Source: Sphingobium arseniciresistens (GTDB lineage: Bacteria > Pseudomonadota > Alphaproteobacteria > Sphingomonadales > Sphingomonadaceae). From it: a stretch of 64,000 bases of DNA. The stretch spans positions 1 to 64,000 of the forward strand of contig JARFNK010000012.1 in assembly GCA_029167225.1 (NCBI GenBank), written 5' to 3'. A program made the translations under genes and the position numbers. The first letter of the stretch is position 1. Every line of letters starts with the position of its first letter. The notes beneath the pieces were generated by a model. It searched no databases. It saw only the letters and a list, made by a program, of their open reading frames with translations, and had not been told where the DNA came from. Of the stretch, positions 34,166-42,963 are shown piece by piece.

Positions 34166-34338
34166 ATCCACGATCCTTTCATGGAGGCTGCCCGCCGCCA
34201 GCACTATCGGCGGAACCTCTGCGGTGCGCAACCCCGATTTCCCGAGCGGGCAATGCGCTCCAGCGCTGACCTCGCTGCTACCGCCAGCAAACACCTCCTC
34301 TCCCTGCCGTCCCAGCGTGACGGAGGGAATGGAGAGCC

Positions 34339-34452
34339 TCAAGGATCAACGGTTCCCCCAATTTTGCCGGAACCGTCGCTACGCTTCGGCCCCGCCAAAA
34401 TCGGCACCCCCGTCGCCCGCTTCGCGGCCACTGGCAAGCCAGTGGTCCTTGA
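34339..34452. repeat. Palindromic element, copy D (114 bp)
   Basis: Second subfamily: TCAAGGATCAACGGTTCCCC, then CAATTTTG, a loop, CAAAATCGG and CCCCCGTCGCCC; ends TCCTTGA. Its end lies 55 bases before the start at 34508. Confidence 0.8.
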
Positions 34453-34507
34453 CCCTCTCCATTCTCCCCGTCGCCGACATCGCCTCATTTCAGAAGGAGA
34501 AACGACG

Positions 34508-34762
34508 ATGGACTGGGTAGTAATCCTCGACCCCGGCATCACGATTGAAGAAGCGATCCGCTACCGTGAGGGCGAGCGCATCCGTATCAAGCGCATCCTC
34601 GACCGGCGCGAAAGCTTCACCGATATGATCGACTGGAACGCGATGACCGAACTCGAGCGGGACTGGGCGCTCCACCATTTCCCTTATGAACTCGAACTCG
34701 AATTGTGGGGCATCGACTGCGACCTGACAGCTCTGGCCCGGATGTTGTGGAGCAGCGCCTAA
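34508..34762 (+). CDS. Hypothetical protein, 84 aa
   Basis: GAAGGAGAAACGACG precedes the ATG. An acidic, Trp- and Tyr-rich protein (WNAMTELERDWALHHFPYEL) without a known family. Downstream of palindrome D. Confidence 0.6.
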   Translation: MDWVVILDPGITIEEAIRYREGERIRIKRILDRRESFTDMIDWNAMTELERDWALHHFPYELELELWGIDCDLTALARMLWSSA

Positions 34763-34820
34763 GGGGCCGATCGCCCCTCCATCGTAAGCTGCTTGGTCAT
34801 CTCCACCAGGCTCATCCAGC

Positions 34821-35130
34821 GGCGCTTTGCTGTTAACCCCGAACCTACGGGCTCGGGGACAAAGCAGGGCGCTCTCTCATCTCGGTATCAGACGGGGCTT
34901 CATCGCCAAAGTGTGACGCTGGGTGTCCGTCGGCCGTCAAGGATCAGCGGTCCCCCCAATTTTGCCGCCGCCTCGCTACGCTCCCCGGCAACAAAATCGG
35001 TTCCCCCGCCGCCCGCTGCGCGGCGGCTTCGCCGTCCTTGACTGCCTCAACACCGCGTCCCGATGTTCCCATCCTCATCTGATGGAGATGGGGAGCGCCG
35101 ATGATGGAGGCTCACATGAACGATTTCGAC
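34821..35130. repeat. Direct leader repeat, copy 1 (about 310 bp)
   Basis: Nearly the same sequence recurs at 35841-36150. It starts GCTTTGCTGTTAACCCCGA, holds palindrome E, and ends in the ribosome binding site and first codons of the next gene. The first part has an inverted repeat: TGCTTTG..CCCCGA / TCGGGG..CAAAGCA. Confidence 0.9.
34937..35041. repeat. Palindromic element, copy E (105 bp)
   Basis: TCAAGGATCAGCGGTCCCCC, CAATTTTG, a loop, CAAAATCGG, CCCCCGCCGCCCG, CGGCGG and TCCTTGA. Its end lies 74 bases before the start at 35116. Very close to copy F. Confidence 0.85.
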
Positions 35131-35784
35131 GTCGACAATTCTTCCACACCCAGCAAGGATCGCGCAATGATCGCCGCAGCTAAGTCCAACCGAGCCACCG
35201 CCATTGGCGATTGCGGCATCCTCATAAGTCATCGCGACAACTGGTGGTTTGTCGAGTTCGTTGAGCCGATGGGCAATCCCGGCCGCCCCCGTCTCCTTTC
35301 CGGGAATATTTCTACCGGCTTCGCCCACCGGCTGGGGTTGATGACCGGTCCCCTGATCCTCAACCCCCGCGTCGAGACACTCAATCCCGGCAGCGACGCC
35401 TGGTCAGCAGAATGCAATCTGCTCCCTACTATCGAAGGCGGAGACCCCGGAGCCATTGACTATGATATTGACTCCCATGTCCTCGACGGAGAGGCCGACG
35501 CGCTGCACCAGCGGCTCGCGCGCGTTGCGATCGACAGCCATCTCTTTCCTATCCCCGCCGGTTTCATCTCAGTGCTGATAGCGCTGCCGCAGGATTCAGC
35601 GCCGGTCCTCACCATCCGCACGAGCGTCTATGCCCGCGCGACATGCGAGTTACTGACCGCTTATTACACGCCCGAACATCAACTGAAGGAACCCTGGCGC
35701 GATATCTCCGGCGATCTCGTCTCCGACAGTGGCAACGACATCCTCGGCTGGATGCCGGCGCGTGACTGGATCAGGCCACGCTGA
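35116..35784 (+). CDS. Hypothetical protein, 222 aa
   Basis: The start at 35116 was chosen because GGAGG lies seven bases upstream; ATGs at 35101 and 35104 also exist. The first codons (MNDFD) belong to the duplicated leader. No family recognised; the centre has ISHRDNWWFVEFVEP and the C-terminal half may be a second domain. Soluble. Confidence 0.65.
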   Translation: MNDFDVDNSSTPSKDRAMIAAAKSNRATAIGDCGILISHRDNWWFVEFVEPMGNPGRPRLLSGNISTGFAHRLGLMTGPLILNPRVETLNPGSDAWSAECNLLPTIEGGDPGAIDYDIDSHVLDGEADALHQRLARVAIDSHLFPIPAGFISVLIALPQDSAPVLTIRTSVYARATCELLTAYYTPEHQLKEPWRDISGDLVSDSGNDILGWMPARDWIRPR

Positions 35785-35840
35785 CCACTTTCCCGGACTG
35801 GATGACGGGTCTTAGCGTCACTCCAATCAAGCGATGCTGC

Positions 35841-36150
35841 GGTGCTTTGCTGTTAACCCCGACCCTACGGGCTCGGGGGCAAAGCAGGGCGCTCTCTCAT
35901 CTCGGTATCAGACAAGGCCTCATCGCCAAAGTGTGACGCTGGGTGTCCATCGGCCGTCAAGGATCAGCGGTCCCCCCAATTTTGACGCCGCTCCGCTGCG
36001 CTCCACGACGACAAAATCGGTTCCCCCGCTGCCCGCTTCACGGCGGCTTCGCCGTCCCTGACTGCCTCAACACCGCGTCCCGAAGATTTCATCCTCATCC
36101 GATGGAGATGGGGAGCGAACGATGATGGAGGTTATCATGGACGATTTCGA
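35841..36150. repeat. Direct leader repeat, copy 2 (about 310 bp)
   Basis: Second copy of the leader, offset by 1020-1021 bases. It joins the same upstream sequence to a different gene (36137). Differences are scattered point changes and one indel, so the duplication is not brand-new. Confidence 0.9.
35957..36061. repeat. Palindromic element, copy F (105 bp)
   Basis: Same as copy E with point changes; the right terminus reads TCCCTGA instead of TCCTTGA. Its end lies 75 bases before the start at 36137. Confidence 0.85.
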
Positions 36151-36625
36151 CAACGGTCTCGCCAAGGCATTCTCGGACCCGATCTGCCCGACCTGTGCCA
36201 CCAGCTACGATCCGAGCCACTACGACATCTACGAGGATCACGCCTGCTGCGCGAACTGCGGCACCGAATACCAGATCCCCGCCGAATATCGCGCGCTCCA
36301 CCCTGAGGATTATCTCGAACACGGCACGCCCGAAACGCCTCAGACGATCGCGCTCTCCCGCTTCAGGATCGAGGCCAGGCGCATCGTGGACACGACCAGT
36401 AAGGAGACGGTCGGGGCAAGCTACGAACTCTACGCGCGCCGCTTCACCGAGGCATGTGCCCCCCTCATCGACCAGCTCGACCCGGAACTGCGGGACCAGG
36501 CCATCGCCATCGCCAACTATCACGGATACATCGAGGACCAGGACGGAACGGCGGGCTTCGGGCCGGGCCTATGCGCCTTCTCGGGCATCGAGGAGAACTG
36601 CTGCCATTGCGGTCGGCACCCATGA
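36137..36625 (+). CDS. Zinc-ribbon hypothetical protein, 162 aa
   Basis: The N-terminus has CPTC (about 17-20) and CCANC (about 37-41), together a likely zinc ribbon; the C-terminus ends with another Cys/His group (CCHCGRH). The middle is helical. Starts inside the duplicated leader (MDDFD) with GGAGG upstream. A terminator follows. Function unknown. Confidence 0.65.
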   Translation: MDDFDNGLAKAFSDPICPTCATSYDPSHYDIYEDHACCANCGTEYQIPAEYRALHPEDYLEHGTPETPQTIALSRFRIEARRIVDTTSKETVGASYELYARRFTEACAPLIDQLDPELRDQAIAIANYHGYIEDQDGTAGFGPGLCAFSGIEENCCHCGRHP

Positions 36626-36633
36626 CGCCAACC

Positions 36634-36666
36634 GGGACCGGGCCTCGCGCCCGGTCCCTTTTTTTG
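36634..36666 (+). terminator. Rho-independent terminator
   Basis: Stem GGGACCGGG/CCCGGTCCC with a seven-base loop, followed by seven T. Confidence 0.9.
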
Positions 36667-36805
36667 ATCGCTGGACATCTTCTTCGGCTCGCTCGCGTGC
36701 CGCGCGGACCCTTCGGTCCGCACGCCGCTACGCATCGGCCAAGTCTCCCGACGAGAGGGAAAATCTCTCACAGACTTCCCATTCTGTCGGGCGGCCGAGC
36801 CCGCA

Positions 36806-36934
36806 TCAAGGACGGCGGGGCCCCACCATTTTCTTTGGCGGATCAAGCGCCGGTTCTTCTCCTTCGGCGTTGCGGGGCCGCCAAAGAAAATCGTGACCCC
36901 CACCGCCGCTTCGCGGTCGCTTCGCGATCCTTGA
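36806..36934. repeat. Palindromic element, copy C (129 bp)
   Basis: First subfamily, very close to copy B outside the loop: TCAAGGACGGCGGGGCCCCA, CATTTTCTTTGGCGG, loop, CCGCCAAAGAAAATCG, CGCTTCGCG repeats, TCCTTGA. Its end lies 58 bases before the start at 36993. Confidence 0.85.
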
Positions 36935-36992
36935 CCCGGTCTCGGCCGCCCGACGCCCGCTCCGCTGTCAATCAAGACAGCAGGAGGCTCAC

Positions 36993-37217
36993 ATGCAGAT
37001 CATCTCAACCAGCGCCACTTACGACCATGCCGGATTCATGGCCGCCGTCGCGTGTGCAGAACGCCGCGCACCTCACAGCTACTTCGACCAACACGTCATC
37101 GAGGATCCGGAGATCGGATACTTCGCTATTGACGAGGGCGACTATGATGCCCTTCCGATCACGATCATCGACCGGGTGGTCCATACGGTCCCCGGCGGGA
37201 TGGCGGACAAGTTCTGA
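36993..37217 (+). CDS. Hypothetical protein, 74 aa
   Basis: AGGAGGCTCAC precedes the ATG, the same context as at 35116. An acidic protein (EDPEIGYFAIDEGDYDALPI). A strong terminator follows. Last of the palindrome-preceded genes. Confidence 0.6.
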   Translation: MQIISTSATYDHAGFMAAVACAERRAPHSYFDQHVIEDPEIGYFAIDEGDYDALPITIIDRVVHTVPGGMADKF

Positions 37218-37223
37218 ACCGAC

Positions 37224-37256
37224 GGGGAGGGGCGGCAACGCCTCTCCCCTTTTTTG
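37224..37256 (+). terminator. Rho-independent terminator
   Basis: Stem GGGGAGGGGCG/CGCCTCTCCCC (about one mismatch) with a short loop, then TTTTTT. Confidence 0.9.
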
Positions 37257-37637
37257 TTCGAGCACACGCGCATGACGAAGGTTGCCGATCCCCTTTCGGG
37301 GAAGCCCCGCGCCTACCGGCACGAGGCTGCGCAGCGACGCTGTCGCTGCGAAGGAAGGACGCACGCCCGCAGGCGTTTGTAATGCACCGTACGCACGGGT
37401 GCTGCGAGCGCGAATCTAGCGGTTTTCTGCGGGTTTCAGGCGTCCCGATCTGTCCGACGGGTTGTCGCCGGTCGTCGGACGGCGTCAGACATGAAATTAT
37501 CCGATCCGATTAAGCTGTTGATCGTCATCGTCATCTTTCGTCAGACGCGTCAGACGCGATAAATTCTTGAGATCGTGGGGCTATTCTGGTAATAAGGCGG
37601 TGCTTCATCACGTGTCGGCGCTGTTCAGGAACAGCGC
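37257..37637. other. Candidate oriT / transfer promoter region
   Basis: About 380 bp without a gene, just before the relaxosome genes. It holds a perfect inverted repeat CGCAGCGAC-GCT-GTCGCTGCG (37330-37350), another GTCCGAC/GTCGGAC pair (37452-37480), one CGTCAGAC (37483) and a tandem pair CGTCAGACG (37539-37556), then an AT-rich stretch. This fits the layout of oriT regions next to MobF relaxase operons. The nick site cannot be fixed from sequence alone. Confidence 0.5.
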
Positions 37638-37940
37638 ATGGCCCGCATTTCGATCCGCCTCGACGATCCACGGCATGACCGTCTGATCGACCGGGCACGT
37701 GCAGTTGGCATCACGCCATCAGCCTATATTCGGGATGTCCTCGACCGCGACGAGGGCAGTGATCCGGCGGGCTATCACGCCCGGTTCGATGAACTTCACG
37801 CGACCCTCATTCAGACCCTCGCGATCCTCGCCAAGTCGGTCGGCAGGCGCACCCCGGACGTCCTGGAAGAGGGCCTTGCCGATGCCAAGCGCCTGCTCCG
37901 CGAAAGGGGGCTGCTCGATCCCGAGCAGGACCGGCCGTGA
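37638..37940 (+). CDS. Ribbon-helix-helix relaxosome-type protein, 100 aa
   Basis: The N-terminal 40 residues (MARISIRLDDPRHDRLIDRA) are a ribbon-helix-helix DNA-binding motif; the remainder is helical. The position between a repeat-rich region and the coupling-protein gene (four-base overlap with it) suggests a MobC/TrwA-like accessory protein that binds oriT and may repress the operon. Confidence 0.75.
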   Translation: MARISIRLDDPRHDRLIDRARAVGITPSAYIRDVLDRDEGSDPAGYHARFDELHATLIQTLAILAKSVGRRTPDVLEEGLADAKRLLRERGLLDPEQDRP

Positions 37941-39994
37941 GCATCTTCCGCAACGACACGCTGGGCTCCTGGACCAGAGGTGGGCAAGCCATTGTCCACA
38001 ACGTCAGGATGACCACCCAGGTCTTTTACCAGACCGCTCTTGCCGGCTTGGTCATCTGGATCGGCGGAACGCTTTGGTATGCTCTCGAGAAGACCGACGC
38101 ATACCAGCGCTTCGTCCTTTTGAAGCTTGGCCAGGCCGCAATGATGGGCGACAGCGTTCCCGGAAACGCCGCGCCCATCCTCTTCAAAACTCCCGGTGGC
38201 CATCAATACTGGACCACGCCCAAAGGGCTTCTGGCTTCCGGAGTGGCGCACAAGACGCTCCACAGTTTCGAAACATCGCTTCTTCATGGGGCCATTCTCT
38301 CCGGCATCTTCGCGCTGGCGATGCTCGCCTGGGCCTGGTTCTACTTCACCCGGACGGGGAAGGGGCTGGGGTCCAACCAGTTCCTCCGCGGGGCTCGTTT
38401 CGGGACAGTGCGGCAAATCCGCCGCGCGCTGTGGCGCCATGCTCGCGGCAGCTTCGAGATCGGAGGCGTCAATGTCCCGGATGCCTTCGAGCCCGAGCAT
38501 ATCCTGATCTGCGGTGCACCCGGCACGGGCAAGACCAACATGATCGTGAAGATGCTGAGCGGCATCAGGAAGGCAAAGCGCAGGGCGATCGTCTACGACA
38601 CCGCCGGCACCTTTGTAGAGAAATTCTATCGGCCGGGAATCGACGTTCTCCTCAATCCGCTCGATGAGCGATCCGATTGCTGGTCGCCTTGGGTCGATGT
38701 CCCAAAAGACTACCAATACGATCAGATCGCCGAGTCCACGATCCCCGACAAAACCGGAGATCCGTTCTGGGCCAAGGCCGCGCGAGGGACGCTGGTCGCG
38801 GTTCTCCGCAAGCTTGCCCGACAGCAACGCACTCTCGTTTCCATTCTCCTCGATACGCTGCTGAGATCTAAACTCCCCGACCTTGCGGCCTTCGCGCAAG
38901 GGACGGACGCTGCCGCCTTCATCAGCATGGAGGGGGAGCGAACCTCAGCCGGTATCCAGGCGGAGCTGGCTTCGGTCATGCGCAGCTTTTCCTATCTCGA
39001 CGATACCGAGGACGGACTTTCCATCCGCGATTGGGTGGCCAACGAGAAGGACGATAGCTGGCTGTTCATCAGCGTGAAGGCCGACCAGCTTCCATCGCTC
39101 CGTCCCCTCATCACGGTATGGCTCGACATCGCCATCAGCGCGATCATGAGCATGACGCCGGATCGCAACCGGCGGCTCTACTGTGTTGTCGACGAGCTTC
39201 CGTCGCTCCAGAAACTGCCCTCGCTCTCCGACTTCCTGGCCCGCGCGCGGAAGTACGGGGGCTGCGGCATCTTGGGCTTTCAGTCCTACCCGCAGCTCGA
39301 AGCGACCTACGGGATTCAGGATGCCGCTGCCATCACCGGCTACTGCTCGACCTGGGTGGCGCTCCGGGCCAACGATACTCCCACGGCGAAGCATGTCAGC
39401 GAGAACCTCGGCCAGGTCGAACAGGTCGAAGCCAACGAAGGCATGTCCTACGGCGTCAATGATATGCGCGACGGCGTGAACCTCAGCCGCATGCAGGTGA
39501 CGCGACCGCTGGTGATGCACACCGAGGTCACCAATCTCCCGAACCTGGAAGGATATCTCCGCTTCGGGCGAAACCTTCCGGTGGTCCGGTTCGAGGACCG
39601 TTACAACACGGTTCCTTCCATCGGGGTTGCCTTCAAGGAGCGAACGGCGCCACCCATTCGGCTCTCGGCGCCGCCAGCCGTCCCCGCCCCACAACCAGTT
39701 CCGCCATCACAACCATCGCCCAAAGGGCCGAAGCCGGCGTCATCCCGCCCGCGGCGGCAGCGGGCCGGGCCGGAGAGCCCAGAACTGCCATTGTCCACTC
39801 CCGCACAGCAACCGACGAAACCGGCAGCGCCGACCGGGATTGGACTGAACGGCAGCGAGACTCAGGCAAACGATGAGCGCAAAGACGAGCAGGCGACACC
39901 TCCTGAACTCACTCTCTACGGTAAGGCAGCCGGGTTCCGGTTGCGGCAGCATGGTCGGCACGATGGCGATCGCAATTCCGCGAGGCCGGCATGA
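37937..39994 (+). CDS. traD: Type IV coupling protein, TraD/TrwB family
   Basis: An inner-membrane ATPase that connects the relaxosome to the type IV secretion channel. Two membrane segments (about 28-48 and 116-137) are followed by a RecA-like ATPase domain with Walker A GAPGTGKT (193-200) and Walker B RLYCVVDELP (about 413-422). The C-terminal 130 residues are Pro/Gln-rich and disordered. Length 685 is normal. It overlaps both neighbours by four bases, so the transfer genes form one operon. Confidence 0.9.
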   Translation: MSIFRNDTLGSWTRGGQAIVHNVRMTTQVFYQTALAGLVIWIGGTLWYALEKTDAYQRFVLLKLGQAAMMGDSVPGNAAPILFKTPGGHQYWTTPKGLLASGVAHKTLHSFETSLLHGAILSGIFALAMLAWAWFYFTRTGKGLGSNQFLRGARFGTVRQIRRALWRHARGSFEIGGVNVPDAFEPEHILICGAPGTGKTNMIVKMLSGIRKAKRRAIVYDTAGTFVEKFYRPGIDVLLNPLDERSDCWSPWVDVPKDYQYDQIAESTIPDKTGDPFWAKAARGTLVAVLRKLARQQRTLVSILLDTLLRSKLPDLAAFAQGTDAAAFISMEGERTSAGIQAELASVMRSFSYLDDTEDGLSIRDWVANEKDDSWLFISVKADQLPSLRPLITVWLDIAISAIMSMTPDRNRRLYCVVDELPSLQKLPSLSDFLARARKYGGCGILGFQSYPQLEATYGIQDAAAITGYCSTWVALRANDTPTAKHVSENLGQVEQVEANEGMSYGVNDMRDGVNLSRMQVTRPLVMHTEVTNLPNLEGYLRFGRNLPVVRFEDRYNTVPSIGVAFKERTAPPIRLSAPPAVPAPQPVPPSQPSPKGPKPASSRPRRQRAGPESPELPLSTPAQQPTKPAAPTGIGLNGSETQANDERKDEQATPPELTLYGKAAGFRLRQHGRHDGDRNSARPA

Positions 39995-42963
39995 TCCATC
40001 CTCGCCGCCTCAAGGGCACGCCCGCCAATATCGCCCGCTACTATACGGTGGGAGACTACTACACCAAGGGATCCGACGAGCATTCGGAATGGGGTGGCCG
40101 GATAGCGGCCGAACTTGGTCTTGAGGGCGAGAAGGTCGATCCCGCTCTGTTTCAGGAATTGCTGGCGGGCAAGATTGGCGATCAGCAACTGGGCCGTCAC
40201 CGCAAGCATGGCCAGATTCAGCATCACCAGGGATGGGACTTCGCCGTCAACGCGCCCAAGTCGGTGTCGATCATGGCGCTGGTCGCCGGCGACGACAGGA
40301 TCGTTGCCGCTCACGAGCAAGCCGTGAGCGTAGCACTTTCCTACCTGGAAGAGCACGCGACGCTACGCCATCGCTCAGAGGGCAAGATTGTCCATGAAAC
40401 GACCGGGCGGCTGATCTTCGCCCGCTTTACCGAGCACGCCTCGCGCGAACTCGACCCCCATCTGCACACCCATGTCGTGGTCATGAACATCACCAACCGT
40501 CAGGATGGTGAGCAGATGGTGAGCCTCGAGACGCGCGCCATGTTCGCCGAGCAGATGGTCGCAGGGCAGGTCTATCGCAACGAGCTTGCCCATCGTCTCC
40601 GCGAACTCGGCTACGAGGTCCAGTTCGATCCCCGTAAAGGGTTGTTCGAAATTCGGGGAGTGCCCAGAGGCCTCATCTCGGAACTGTCTCAACGGGCCGA
40701 GCAGATCGAAGCCCATGCGAAGGAACACGGCCTGACGGGTCAGGCTGCCCGCCGACAGTCCTTCTATGAAACCCGTGGCCCTAAGGAAAAGGTGTCGCTG
40801 GAGGCTCTGCACACGCGCTGGCAGGACCGGCTTGGTGGGTATCGAGAGACCATCGAATTCACCCTGATCGAAGCTGGACGGGAAGGGGAGCGGACGATCG
40901 CGGTCGATCCCGCTACCGCTGCTCGGGCGATGCTGTTCGGGCTGCGTCAGGGGGAGGGTCGGGAGGCCGTCAACAACCTTGGTCGGTTGCTCCAGTACGG
41001 ATTGGCATCGCATGTCGGGGAGGTCCGGCTCTCCGACATCCGTCCGCTCGCGGAAAATCACGAGGCGCAGCGCAAACTGCTCGAAACCCGTGAGCAGACA
41101 GGCGATCAGATCCTCACACGAGGTCGCACCTCCCGGCGCTCGGCCCGTCTTGAGCTTGCCCTATCCGATCACCTTGCCCTTGCTCTCAATGACGCGACAC
41201 CCATCGCGACGGCGGAGCGATTGCAGGAAATCAGCGCTGAAAAGGGCCTGAATGTCGCTCAGGAAGTCGCCCTTCTCCATATAGGAACTACCTCCCATCG
41301 GGTTGTCGGAGTCCATGGTGTCGGCGGCGCCGGCAAATCAACCCTCGTAGGAGCGTTGAACGAGGCAGCGGCTCCCGGAACAACGCTGATCGCTTTAGCT
41401 CCGACGTCGTCGGCAGCAGCCGGTTTGGGGAAAGACGCGCAGATCGAATCCCGCACGGTGGCGAGCCTGATCGCCGGCGGCGGCCATCGTCTGGATGATA
41501 GCCATGTGCTGATCCTGGACGAGGCAGGCCAACTCGGAAACCGGCAGGCGCTGCGCGTTCTCGAAATCAGCCGCACGACCGGGGCGCGACTCATCCTGCT
41601 CGGCGACAACAAGCAGACCGGCGCTATCGAGCAGGGAAAGCCCTTCTGGCTCCTGCAGCGGCTCGGCCTCCCGAAAGAAGAACTGACAGAGTCGGTGCGG
41701 CAGCAGACCCGGGCGATGAAGGCGGCGGTCACCCAAGCCCGCCTCAACAACTATGCCGGGTCGCTCGAAAATCTCGACAAGGTGGTCAGCGGCGCAAACA
41801 GCGAGACGCTCGCCGAACTCCTGGTTGGTGAATGGACCCGGCTGAAGCCGGAGAATCGCGCCAACACCAACATCCTCGTGCTGGAGAATTCCACCCGGCT
41901 GATCGTCAACACCAAGATTCGGGAGGCCCTGAAAACCGAAGGTGCCGTTGCCGCTGAGGAAGCCCGCCTTTCGGTGTTGACCCCGTCCGGCATGACCGAC
42001 CAGGAAAAGCAGATGGCTCGCTTCTATTCCGGCGGCCAGGTGCTCATCTTTTCGCGCGGCGTCGCCGGCCTCGGCATTGTGCGCGATGCCGAATATCGTG
42101 TTGTTGGTCTCGCACGCGATGCCCGCGGTCGACAGGTTGTAAACCTCGTGGATGAGAACGGTCGCACCATCCGGTGGGATCCCCGGTTGGGTAGGGCTTC
42201 GCAGGTCAATGTATTCAAGAGCGAGGAACGCGACCTCGCCCAGGGTGACCGCATCCAGTGGCGCCTCGTCAATCACGACCTCAACCTGAAGAACGCGGAG
42301 CGTGGCACCGTCGAGCGGCTGGAAGGTGCTGTCGCCACCATCCGTTGGGACCGGGATGGCCGGGTTCAGGACGTCGATCTCTCGCTTCATAAGAATTGGG
42401 ACCACGGCTACGCGGAAACCGTCTATTCCGCCCAATCGAAGACTTATGATCGCGTCTATGTCCTGGCGCCGGTCAACTCGTCGCTGGTCACCGGTCAGAA
42501 CTATTACACCGCCATCACGCGCGCGCGCTACGGCGTGAAACTCTGGACCGAGAATGAAAAGCGGCTCATCGATAAATTGGAGCGCCGCTCCGGTGAGAAG
42601 ACCTCCTCACTCGAAGGGCTGGGCCGCCTCGATCGTGACAGCCTCAAAGACCGGGGAATCCGGCACAGCGAGCGACTGGACGAGCTGAGAGACCGGCAGC
42701 GCACCGATCGGGCAGCCCGCAAGGAACGCATGGAGGCCGAGCGGGAACTCCGCCTTCGAGCTCAGCAGCCTGACGGCTTGGCCGCCTTTCTGGCGGGGCG
42801 CGCGCAGTCCGCCGCGCAAGCGATGGACCAGTGGCTGACATCCCTGCTCGGACGGGGCGGGGCAGCCCCCGAAAACTCCCACCCGGCCGAGCGCCAGGCT
42901 GAGCCGGCATCGCAATCACCCAACACCCAGACCCACGAACATGGAGGCGGTCATGATCGCTGA
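39991..42963 (+). CDS. traI: MobF-family relaxase-helicase (TrwC/TraI-like)
   Basis: Nicks oriT, stays covalently bound to the strand and unwinds DNA for transfer. The N-terminal relaxase domain has the tyrosine pair YY (17-18, with another YY at 23-24) and the metal-binding HLHTH (157-161). The C-terminal half is a RecD2-like helicase with Walker A GVGGAGKST (443-451) and DEAGQLG (about 510-516). The end (820-990) is charged and probably disordered. It overlaps the coupling-protein gene by four bases. All catalytic elements look intact. Confidence 0.92.
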   Translation: MIHPRRLKGTPANIARYYTVGDYYTKGSDEHSEWGGRIAAELGLEGEKVDPALFQELLAGKIGDQQLGRHRKHGQIQHHQGWDFAVNAPKSVSIMALVAGDDRIVAAHEQAVSVALSYLEEHATLRHRSEGKIVHETTGRLIFARFTEHASRELDPHLHTHVVVMNITNRQDGEQMVSLETRAMFAEQMVAGQVYRNELAHRLRELGYEVQFDPRKGLFEIRGVPRGLISELSQRAEQIEAHAKEHGLTGQAARRQSFYETRGPKEKVSLEALHTRWQDRLGGYRETIEFTLIEAGREGERTIAVDPATAARAMLFGLRQGEGREAVNNLGRLLQYGLASHVGEVRLSDIRPLAENHEAQRKLLETREQTGDQILTRGRTSRRSARLELALSDHLALALNDATPIATAERLQEISAEKGLNVAQEVALLHIGTTSHRVVGVHGVGGAGKSTLVGALNEAAAPGTTLIALAPTSSAAAGLGKDAQIESRTVASLIAGGGHRLDDSHVLILDEAGQLGNRQALRVLEISRTTGARLILLGDNKQTGAIEQGKPFWLLQRLGLPKEELTESVRQQTRAMKAAVTQARLNNYAGSLENLDKVVSGANSETLAELLVGEWTRLKPENRANTNILVLENSTRLIVNTKIREALKTEGAVAAEEARLSVLTPSGMTDQEKQMARFYSGGQVLIFSRGVAGLGIVRDAEYRVVGLARDARGRQVVNLVDENGRTIRWDPRLGRASQVNVFKSEERDLAQGDRIQWRLVNHDLNLKNAERGTVERLEGAVATIRWDRDGRVQDVDLSLHKNWDHGYAETVYSAQSKTYDRVYVLAPVNSSLVTGQNYYTAITRARYGVKLWTENEKRLIDKLERRSGEKTSSLEGLGRLDRDSLKDRGIRHSERLDELRDRQRTDRAARKERMEAERELRLRAQQPDGLAAFLAGRAQSAAQAMDQWLTSLLGRGGAAPENSHPAERQAEPASQSPNTQTHEHGGGHDR

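Noticed and set aside
32356-36934. Palindromic elements as a CRISPR array
   Set aside because: Copies are 86-129 bp, differ in the loop, are separated by whole genes, and there are no cas genes.
32549-36934. Palindromic elements as integron attC sites
   Set aside because: Size and gene-by-gene placement are similar, but the termini TCAAGGA/TCCTTGA do not match the GTTRRRY/RYYYAAC cores and no tyrosine integron integrase is visible.
32356-36934. Palindromic elements as simple transcription terminators
   Set aside because: They lack T-runs and several lie downstream of separate, clear terminators (33736, 36634).
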